Shown piece after piece: positions 51,435 to 57,705 of a stretch of DNA of 64,000 nt. The position numbers and the translations under genes were made by a program. The notes below the pieces were generated by a model. It was not told the origin of the DNA. It did no database searches and worked only from the letters and a program-made list of their open reading frames with translations. Every line of letters starts with the position of its first letter. Position 1 is the stretch's first letter. The DNA lies in assembly GCA_964592425.1 (NCBI GenBank), contig CAZQCG010000006.1, positions 1 through 64,000 of the forward strand. Reading direction: 5' to 3'. This DNA is from Viridilinea sp964592425 (lineage in GTDB: Bacteria > Chloroflexota > Chloroflexia > Chloroflexales > Chloroflexaceae).

Positions 51435-52226
51435 ATGCTCGAACTCAACAACATTGAGGTGATCTACAGCGATGTCATCCTTGTGCTGAAGGGGCTCTCG
51501 CTGAATGTGCCGGAGGGCAAGATCGTGGCCCTGCTCGGCTCGAACGGTGCTGGCAAGAGCACGACACTCAAGGCGATCTCGGGGCTGCTGAAGCCTGAGA
51601 ATGGCGAAGTGACCGACGGCGAGGTGCGTTTTCTTGGTCAGCCCATTCACAAGAAAGATGCCGCCAGCATTGTGCGCCAGGGCATATTTCAGGTGATGGA
51701 GGGGCGGCGGGTTTTTGAGCACCTGACGGTTGAAGAGAATCTGCGTGCGGGGTCTTATATTCGTAAAGGCTCCGAGTTTGCCCATGATCTCAAGCTGGTC
51801 TACGAATACTTCCCGCGTCTGCGTGAGCGCCATGCCCAGCAGTCGGGCTTCCTCAGTGGTGGTGAGCAGCAGATGCTGGCGATTGGGCGCTCCCTGATGG
51901 CCCACCCCAAGCTGATTATGCTGGACGAGCCTTCCCTTGGCCTGGCCCCCCTGCTGGTTGAGGAGATCTTTCGGATTATCAAGCGCATCAACAAAGAGCA
52001 GGGTGTGACCATTCTGCTGGTTGAGCAGAATGCGCGCCTGGCCCTTGATGCTGCCGATCATGCCTATATCATGGAGAATGGGCGCATCGTCCTCGATGGC
52101 AAGCCTGCCGATCTGAAGGATAATGCCGACGTGCGCGAGTTCTACCTCGGTCTGAATGAGGTTGGTGGGCGCAAGAGCTACCGCGAGGTGAAGCACTATA
52201 AGCGTCGTAAGCGCTGGCTGTCATAA
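51435..52226 (+). CDS. livF: Branched-chain-type ABC transporter ATP-binding protein LivF
   Basis: A 263-residue ATPase of the LivF type: Walker A LLGSNGAGKSTTLKAISGLL, Q-loop region IFQVMEGRRVFEHLTVEENL, signature FLSGGEQQMLAIGRSL and Walker B LIMLDEPSLGLAP, with the H-loop replaced in the family manner (LLVEQNARLAL). It ends with a basic tail (KHYKRRKRWLS) not typical of all members. Shine-Dalgarno is weak. Only 9 bases separate it from the paaK-like gene. Confidence 0.95.
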   Translation: MLELNNIEVIYSDVILVLKGLSLNVPEGKIVALLGSNGAGKSTTLKAISGLLKPENGEVTDGEVRFLGQPIHKKDAASIVRQGIFQVMEGRRVFEHLTVEENLRAGSYIRKGSEFAHDLKLVYEYFPRLRERHAQQSGFLSGGEQQMLAIGRSLMAHPKLIMLDEPSLGLAPLLVEEIFRIIKRINKEQGVTILLVEQNARLALDAADHAYIMENGRIVLDGKPADLKDNADVREFYLGLNEVGGRKSYREVKHYKRRKRWLS

Positions 52227-52235
52227 GGAAGCCCT

Positions 52236-53456
52236 GTGGATCTTGAGACCTACTATCGTTCGTTTGATGCACGGGTGCGCGAGGTGGTGGCCTATGGCTA
52301 TAGCCATGCGCCTGCCTTTCGTGCGCGCATGGAGGCGGTCAGCCTTACGCCTGAGGCTATCACGACGACCGCTGATCTCGGCAAGTTGCCGATTCTGCCC
52401 AAAGAAGAACTGGCCCGTATCCAGCGCCAGGGGCCTGATCTGGGCGGGATGCTGACGGTGCCCCTGAGTCGACTGCGGCGCGTCTTTCAGTCCCCCGGGC
52501 CGATCTTCGACCCTGAGCCCGACCAGCCCGACTCGTGGCGCTGGGGGCCAGCCTTTCGTGCCGCCGGCTTCGGCCAGGGCGATCTGGTGCTGAACTGCTT
52601 CGGCTACCACCTGACCCCGGCTGGTATGATGTTTGAAGAGGGAGCCCGTGCGGCTGGTGCGACAGTGATCCCCGCTGGGATTGGCGCTCAGGCCCAGCAG
52701 ATCGAGGCGATGGCCGAGCTTGGTGTGACTGCCTATGCCGGGTTGCCGAGCTATCTGAAGGCCCTGCTGGAGAAGGCGGTGGAGTTGGGCCACGACCCGC
52801 ATACCTGGCCGCTCAACAAGGCTTTTGTTGCCGCTGAGCCGCTGCCGCCCTCGTTGCGAGCGCTCTTTGAAGAGCAGTACGGCATTCTCGTCTATGATGG
52901 CTATGGCACCGCCGAAACCGGTAACCTGGGCTTTAACGGCCCCGAGCGTCACGGCTGGCACTTGCCCGACGATGCCCTGGTGCAGATCTGCGATCTCAAC
53001 ACCGGCCAGCCCTTGCCCGCCGGGCAGACCGGTGAAGTGGTCGTGACCCTCTTCCGTCATGACTATCTCCTGGTGCGCCTGGGGGTCGGTGACCTCTCGG
53101 CGGTGATGGATGGCGGCCCGCCAGCCGTGCTGCCGACGCCACGCCTGGTGGGTTGGCTTGGGCGTAGCGGTGACAGCGTCAAGGTACGCGGCCTCTTCGT
53201 CCATCCGCGCCACGCCGACGAGGCCCTGCGTGACGTGCCCGGCCTGGCCGCTTACCAGGTGGTCGTCACGCGCCATGATCACCGCGACGAGTTGACCTGC
53301 CGCTATGTGCCCACAGAGGATGTCGATGCGGTGGCCCTCGGCACCCAGATTGCCGAAGTTCTGCACACGGCCCTCAAGTTACGTTGCCAGGCCGCGCCCG
53401 TGGCCAGCCTTCCCGCCGATGCACGCCGTTTTGTTGACGAGCGGGTATGGGAATAG
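52236..53456 (+). CDS. PaaK-like AMP-binding protein (phenylacetate-CoA ligase family, atypical)
   Basis: A 406-residue member of the PaaK family. The fold markers are present: YSHAPAFRARM at the start, FGYHLTPAGMMFEEGARAAGA, YDGYGTAETG (A5), GDLSAVMDGG (A7-like) and LVGWLGRSGDSVKVRGLFVHP (A8). The usual P-loop SSGTTGxPT is absent: its position holds VFQSPGPIFDPEPD (residues 83-96). The expected C-terminal catalytic Lys is also not seen (LPADARRFVDERVW). The start is GTG at 52236 with a weak AAGGA 5 bases upstream. It is the last gene of the liv operon. I recall a subfamily with the QSPGPI motif in liv clusters; its activity is unproven. Confidence 0.75.
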   Translation: MDLETYYRSFDARVREVVAYGYSHAPAFRARMEAVSLTPEAITTTADLGKLPILPKEELARIQRQGPDLGGMLTVPLSRLRRVFQSPGPIFDPEPDQPDSWRWGPAFRAAGFGQGDLVLNCFGYHLTPAGMMFEEGARAAGATVIPAGIGAQAQQIEAMAELGVTAYAGLPSYLKALLEKAVELGHDPHTWPLNKAFVAAEPLPPSLRALFEEQYGILVYDGYGTAETGNLGFNGPERHGWHLPDDALVQICDLNTGQPLPAGQTGEVVVTLFRHDYLLVRLGVGDLSAVMDGGPPAVLPTPRLVGWLGRSGDSVKVRGLFVHPRHADEALRDVPGLAAYQVVVTRHDHRDELTCRYVPTEDVDAVALGTQIAEVLHTALKLRCQAAPVASLPADARRFVDERVWE

Positions 53457-53499
53457 ACTGCCATGCAGTCGTGCTGCACACTGCCGTGATGAAAGAGGA

Positions 53500-53528
53500 G
53501 GTCTGGGAGGGCCTGGCCCTCCCAGACC
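53500..53528. terminator. Palindrome between convergent genes
   Basis: GGTCTGGGAGGG (53500-53511), loop CCTGG, CCCTCCCAGACC (53517-53528) is a perfect 12-bp stem (13 with the C-G closing pair). It lies 44 bases after the paaK-like stop and 13 bases before the 3' end of herA. Confidence 0.6.
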
Positions 53529-53540
53529 CTCCCGCCAGCC

Positions 53541-55154
53541 TTAATCGGGGAAGAGCTCATCCATCTCGGCCTGGGCCGTGGCGGCGGGGAAGGGGATGAC
53601 GGTGGCTCCGCGTCGCTGCACGGTGGCGTAGAAAGCCTCATCATAGGGGCGCGTGCGCACAACCACCGGCATTGGTACGGCATGGCCGAGGATAAGGGCC
53701 TGTTGCTTGCTGTCGAGGGCGGCCAGCACGGCTTTGAGCCCTGCACCCCCACTCACCCCGGTAAAGACGGCCTCAATATCGCGTTCGTCGTTGAGCAGCG
53801 CGGTGATGCGCGTCCCGATCTGGCTCATCACCTCACTGTCGATGGAAGAGGGCCGCTGATCGACCACCAGCAGGGTGACACTATACTTGCGCAGCTCGCG
53901 GGCAATTGTGCCGAAGATCGTCTGCCGGGCGACCTGCGGGTTGAGGAATTTGTGGGCCTCTTCGATGGTGATCATGAGTGGGCGTGGGCGGTCGGCGCGG
54001 TTCTGTGACTGGGTGGCCTGGTTGGTCTGCTCGATCCAGCGTCGGTGGATGCGCCGGGTGATGATGTTGGCCACCAGCACATATTCGAGGGGATTATCGT
54101 GCTGGCCGAATTCGAGCACGACATGGCGCCCGGCGGCCAGGGCCTCGATCAGCCGGTCAACCCCCGAGAAGTCGGCATGTTCCTGGATGAAGCTGAGCCG
54201 GGCGACCCGGGCCAATTTGCGCTTGAGGGCGCTGATCGCCCCGGCGTGAGCCCCGCTGCTTTCAGCGAAGGCGTTGATCGCCTCGCCGTCCATCTTGAGC
54301 AACTCGCGCAGCCAGTGCTCCTTAAAGCGGTCATGGAGCAGGTAGGAGGATTCGGTGGCGGTGCTGCTCAGGTTCAACTCCTGCTCGATGGCCAGCAGGT
54401 CATCGACCTCGATCTGGTCAAGGCCGATCACCAGTTCGCCATCATACTGGCGCTGGCGCGAGTTGCGTGGATCGATGGTATAGACCAGCACCTCACTGCC
54501 AAAGAGCTGGCGTAGCCCTTTCACAAAGCCACCCTCTTCGGAGGGAGCACCCCAGCCGTACTCGCTATGCATATCAAAGATCAGATTGCTGGCCAGGTTG
54601 GCCTGGATGGCCCCACAGAGCAGCAGGCGGGTCAGAAAGCTCTTGCCGGTGCCGCTCTTGCCGAAGATGCCGTTTGAGCGCTCGATCAGGCGGGCCAGGT
54701 TCAGGCAGACAGGCACCTCCATATCAAGGGGCTGGCCAATCTCGAACCAGCCCTCGCCTTCACGCCCAAAGACACGCATAAAATCTTCGGCGCGGGCCTC
54801 GAAGACCGGCGCAAAGTGACGCGGGATCGTTTTGACCGGCAGGAGTTGCGCACTCAGGTCGCTCGGTAGCATCAGCCGTGGCTGGAGCGCGAGCGTGCCG
54901 TAGGTTGCCGTCCCGGCCAGCACCTCGTGCAGAAAGGCATCGTCGGCGGGCGGACTCTCGAGCACCTGCGGGCTGGTTGCCCCAAGGGCTACATCGGTGA
55001 CCATCGAGAAGAACTCGTGCTTCTCGCCTTGAATGACCACAAATTTGCCGACACGCATATCTTCGACGCTGGCGTGGGTGGCGAGCCGCACCCGCAGGCC
55101 CTCGACCAGTGAGCCGTCAGTCACCACACCGATCTGTTCACGCGGTACGTTCAT
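53541..55154 (-). CDS. HerA-type ATPase (DUF87 helicase/translocase)
   Basis: A 537-residue HerA/FtsK-like ATPase. The N-terminal HAS-barrel-like region (residues 1-120) includes IGVVTDGSLVEGLRVRL and KFVVIQGEKHEFFSMV. The RecA-like core has Walker A GIFGKSGTGKSFLTRLLL and Walker B-like PLMITIEEAHKFLNP, with a conserved TLLVVDQRPSSID, which resembles the sensor region. In archaea HerA works with the nuclease NurA in end resection; no nurA is nearby, so a different partner may be used in this organism. The ATG at 55154 is the only sensible start. The gene is monocistronic. Confidence 0.88.
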   Translation of the reverse strand: MNVPREQIGVVTDGSLVEGLRVRLATHASVEDMRVGKFVVIQGEKHEFFSMVTDVALGATSPQVLESPPADDAFLHEVLAGTATYGTLALQPRLMLPSDLSAQLLPVKTIPRHFAPVFEARAEDFMRVFGREGEGWFEIGQPLDMEVPVCLNLARLIERSNGIFGKSGTGKSFLTRLLLCGAIQANLASNLIFDMHSEYGWGAPSEEGGFVKGLRQLFGSEVLVYTIDPRNSRQRQYDGELVIGLDQIEVDDLLAIEQELNLSSTATESSYLLHDRFKEHWLRELLKMDGEAINAFAESSGAHAGAISALKRKLARVARLSFIQEHADFSGVDRLIEALAAGRHVVLEFGQHDNPLEYVLVANIITRRIHRRWIEQTNQATQSQNRADRPRPLMITIEEAHKFLNPQVARQTIFGTIARELRKYSVTLLVVDQRPSSIDSEVMSQIGTRITALLNDERDIEAVFTGVSGGAGLKAVLAALDSKQQALILGHAVPMPVVVRTRPYDEAFYATVQRRGATVIPFPAATAQAEMDELFPD

Positions 55155-55386
55155 ATGAGCGACTCCTGCGCCAGGCTTCGTTTGAGTTGTACCCTTCGGG
55201 CTTCAGTTCCACTGCATTGTATACTGAGTAGTGCGTCAACGAGGTTTTCTGGGCTTTTGGCCAGGGGAGCGTGGCCCGCTGGCCCGCATACGGGTGGGAC
55301 GCCCGCGCATCCAGGGTGCAGAATACCAAAAAATGTACGTTACAGGATATTGAGTAGTGTGTATTGAAGTATGGAGGTACCAAAAG

Positions 55387-56166
55387 ATGCTCATTCCACG
55401 CTATGAAGGTTATATTTTCGACCTTGACGGCACGATCTATCTTGGTGAGGAGGTGCTGCCGGGCGTGCCTGAGTTGCTGGCAACCCTGCGCGCTGAAGGC
55501 CGACGCATCGCTTTTCTCTCCAACAACCCGACCCGTACACGCGAGCAGTACGTGACAAAGCTGCGCACGCTGGCCCTGGCTGCCGAGTTGTCTGAGGTGG
55601 TCAACTCGTCGCATGTGCTGGTGCAGTGGCTACTGGCGCACGCCCCCGGCGCGACGCTCTTTGTCTGCGGTGAGGCCCCACTGATCGGCGAGTTGGCACA
55701 GGCTGGCTTCCCCTTCTCTGAGCAGCCTGACGCGATTGACTTTGTGGTGGCTTCGTTTGACCGGACGTTTACCTACCACAAGCTCCAGGTGGCCTTTGAT
55801 GCGGTGCGCGCCGGTGCCCGTCTGATCGCGACCAACCCTGACCGTTTTTGTCCGGTGCCGGGTGGGGGCGAGCCTGACGCAGCGGCGATCATCGCGGCGA
55901 TCGAGGCCTGTACTGCTACCCGCTGTGAGGTGAATGTGGGCAAACCCTCGCCGATAATGGCTCGTACGGTTGGCGCAATGCTGCAACTGCCGCCTGAACG
56001 TTGTCTGATGATCGGTGATCGCCTGATGACCGACATTGCGATGGGCGTTGAGGCCGGCATGGCTACACTGCTGGTGCTAACCGGCGATAGTCGGCGCGAA
56101 GATTTGCCGACCGCCCTTGCTCAGCCAACCTATGTGCTTGAGACGCTGGCTGACTTATTGCCGTAG
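55387..56166 (+). CDS. HAD-IIA family hydrolase (NagD-like)
   Basis: A 259-residue phosphatase of the HAD subclass IIA. Motif I is FDLDGTIYLG (nucleophile Asp), motif II FLSNNPTRT, motif III Lys in VGKPSPIMA and motif IV MIGDRLMTDIAMG. The cap insertion between motifs II and III (residues about 75-190) is in the NagD/p-nitrophenylphosphatase place. Members dephosphorylate nucleotides or small sugar phosphates; the target cannot be told here. GGAGG lies 9 bases before the ATG at 55387. It is divergent from herA with a 232-base spacer containing a repeated TGAGTAGTG. Confidence 0.92.
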   Translation: MLIPRYEGYIFDLDGTIYLGEEVLPGVPELLATLRAEGRRIAFLSNNPTRTREQYVTKLRTLALAAELSEVVNSSHVLVQWLLAHAPGATLFVCGEAPLIGELAQAGFPFSEQPDAIDFVVASFDRTFTYHKLQVAFDAVRAGARLIATNPDRFCPVPGGGEPDAAAIIAAIEACTATRCEVNVGKPSPIMARTVGAMLQLPPERCLMIGDRLMTDIAMGVEAGMATLLVLTGDSRREDLPTALAQPTYVLETLADLLP

Positions 56167-56260
56167 CCCCACCCTGGTCATCCTCGTTGGCGATAAGGCT
56201 TGACGCAAGCTGGCTGAACGTCTACACTACCAGCAAGAAACAGCGAAGAGAGGAGCTTCC

Positions 56261-56494
56261 ATGCCTTCCGCCCATCGGAATGTTCAGCCGCAGAACCCCT
56301 ATTTGCCGCTTGCACCCGTCACTGATGCAGTCTCGGAGGCCCTCTGGCCGACGGCTCAGCGGGCACTGCTGTTGCTGAGCGAGGCGGTCAGCCTGGGTGA
56401 CCCGCTGCTTGCGCGTCTCTCTGACGAGGATCTGAGCCTGTTGCGCGCCAGCCTGAGCCTGTTGACGAGCAGCGAGCCGACCAGTGCGGCGTAG
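56261..56494 (+). CDS. Small protein of unknown function
   Basis: A 77-residue product with a Pro/Asn-rich start and a Leu/Ala/Ser/Glu-rich helical second half (RALLLLSEAVSLGDPLLARL, then DEDLSLLRASLSLL). It has a very good Shine-Dalgarno (AGAGGAG, 6-base spacing), follows the HAD gene by 94 bases and precedes a strong palindrome, all favouring a genuine gene. There is no membrane span or metal site. The family is unknown to me. Confidence 0.55.
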   Translation: MPSAHRNVQPQNPYLPLAPVTDAVSEALWPTAQRALLLLSEAVSLGDPLLARLSDEDLSLLRASLSLLTSSEPTSAA

Positions 56495-56520
56495 CGGCGG
56501 GATGGACTATAAGGCGGTGG

Positions 56521-56575
56521 CTCTACACCTCCACAGCTCCACAGCGTGCCTGTGGGGAGTTGCGGAGGTGTAGAG
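56521..56575. terminator. Palindrome between convergent genes
   Basis: CTCTACACCTCC (56521-56532) pairs perfectly with GGAGGTGTAGAG (56564-56575), and the interior CTCCACAG/CTGTGGGGAG extends the structure with a two-base bulge. It lies between the 77-residue protein gene and the 3' end of the yceI-like gene. Confidence 0.6.
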
Positions 56576-56611
56576 TTCAAGCCCAGACGCTACATCGCCA
56601 CGCACCATGCC

Positions 56612-57355
56612 TCAGGCGCTTGGGCGGGCGACAAAGGTAAAGTTGATCTTCACCCCGTCCTCGGCGCGGAGGATGCCAGCGATGTCGGGCGGCTCAAAGC
56701 CGAAATCGCTCATCTTAATCGTAGTCGTGGCGGTACCGAGCATCTGCTCGCCCTCGACCTTACCGATGACTGTAAAGACGGTCGGCACCGTCACATCGCG
56801 CACCGTCAGGTCGCCGGTGATGGTCAGGGTCAGCTCCTGGCCGTCGCTATAGGTTTCTGGCAGCCCCTCGATCTGGGTTGGGCTGAAGGTGGCGATCGGG
56901 AAGCGGGATGATTCAAGCCAGCGCTCGCGGATGGCGTTGTCACGTCGTTCGCTGTCGGAGGTGAAGGCGCTGATGTCAATGCTGATCGGGCCGACCTGGC
57001 TGTTGCCCGGTGCAGCTCGGTCGAGGCGCACCTCACCACTGATCTGTTGGGTTACTCCGATGGCGATGGCGTAGCGGTTGTTCTGGCTGAAGAACGTCTC
57101 ACCTACCTCGTAGCTCACCTGTGATTCACCCGGCACAATGCTAAAGACCTGAACGCCATCCGCCGTAGCGGGAGCTTCTGTGGCCGCCGCAGCGGGAGCT
57201 TCTGTGGCCGCCGCAGCAGGAGCTTCTGTGGCCGCTGCAGCAGGAGCTTCTGTGGCCGCTGCAGCAGGGGCCTCGGTCGGGGTAGCGGCGGGAGTGCCAC
57301 CGCACGCGGCGAGCAGGCTCGCGAGTAAGAGCGCACCAAGGAGACGGTAGAGCAT
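56612..57355 (-). CDS. YceI family lipoprotein
   Basis: A 247-residue exported lipoprotein. The signal ends in LLAAC (Cys18). A linker made of four or five PAAAATEA repeats (about residues 25-65) leads to a YceI-like lipocalin barrel, seen as FSIVPGESQVSYEVGETFF, ISIDISAFTSDSERRDNAIRERWLES, FPIATFSPTQIEG and LTGDLTVRDVTVP-type segments. YceI proteins bind isoprenoid-like or other lipids and are often linked to quinone transport or stress. AGGAGG lies just before the ATG at 57355. The upstream in-frame ATG at 57463 is rejected. A divergent purL lies beyond the MITE-like element. Confidence 0.88.
   Translation of the reverse strand: MLYRLLGALLLASLLAACGGTPAATPTEAPAAAATEAPAAAATEAPAAAATEAPAAAATEAPATADGVQVFSIVPGESQVSYEVGETFFSQNNRYAIAIGVTQQISGEVRLDRAAPGNSQVGPISIDISAFTSDSERRDNAIRERWLESSRFPIATFSPTQIEGLPETYSDGQELTLTITGDLTVRDVTVPTVFTVIGKVEGEQMLGTATTTIKMSDFGFEPPDIAGILRAEDGVKINFTFVARPSA
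57171..57266. repeat. 24-bp tandem repeat in the yceI-like gene
   Basis: Four near-identical 24-bp units start at 57171, 57195, 57219 and 57243, with a diverged fifth from 57267. Each encodes PAAAATEA. The units differ by a few third-position bases, so copy number has probably changed by slippage or recombination. The repeat sits in the flexible linker behind the lipidated Cys. Confidence 0.85.
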
Positions 57356-57471
57356 CAATTCCTCCTGAGCTTTAAGGACATGTTGGCATACCTTCTTGAG
57401 GGTAGGCCCGTAATTGCGCGACGTCAAATAAGAGTTTGCTGAGAATGTTCTGCTGATGCGCAACCTTGCAC

Positions 57472-57636
57472 CCCTTCGTCACAGGGCTGATGCAACGTCG
57501 CCTCAGGCAATCGCACGCGGATACCGCAGATGGAACAGATTCGCGCTGCGCTGCCGCAAAAAGCTCCGCGTCAATCCGTCAGATCAGCGCGATCCGCGTT
57601 CTCGTTCGGACTTTGCATCAGCCCTGCCCTTCGTCA
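57472..57636. mobile_element. MITE-like element with flanking 10-bp direct repeats
   Basis: The element proper is 57482-57626 (145 bp). Its ends are the perfect 14-bp inverted repeats CAGGGCTGATGCAA (57482-57495) and TTGCATCAGCCCTG (57613-57626). Directly outside lie identical 10-bp copies of CCCTTCGTCA (57472-57481 and 57627-57636), the signature of target duplication. Inside are two more inverted pairs, ACGCGGAT/ATCCGCGT (57515-57522, 57592-57599) and CGCGCTG/CAGCGCG (57542-57548, 57585-57591), so the whole can snap back into one imperfect hairpin. It contains no gene. The size of the duplication fits IS4-like transposases (9-12 bp), but no source element is in the window. Confidence 0.8.
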
Positions 57637-57644
57637 GCCCTTGC

Positions 57645-57674
57645 TTGACGGCCCGGCGGCCCATCGGCTACAAT
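57645..57674 (+). promoter_or_regulatory. Promoter of the purL operon
   Basis: TTGACG (57645-57650), an 18-base spacer and TACAAT (57669-57674). The -35 box starts only 8 bases after the right-hand direct repeat of the MITE-like element, so the insertion replaced the upstream region without breaking the core promoter. Confidence 0.75.
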
Positions 57675-57705
57675 CGGGCGTCAGTATGCAGCAGAGGAGA
57701 GGCCC

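Noticed and set aside
50088..52196. A 702-codon minus-strand open frame across livJ and livF
   Set aside because: It overlaps two well-supported transporter genes and shows no domain.
55138..55614. A 158-codon minus-strand open frame over the herA upstream region and the HAD gene
   Set aside because: Its 3' part is antisense to the HAD domain and the rest lies in the promoter region; no start or motif supports it.
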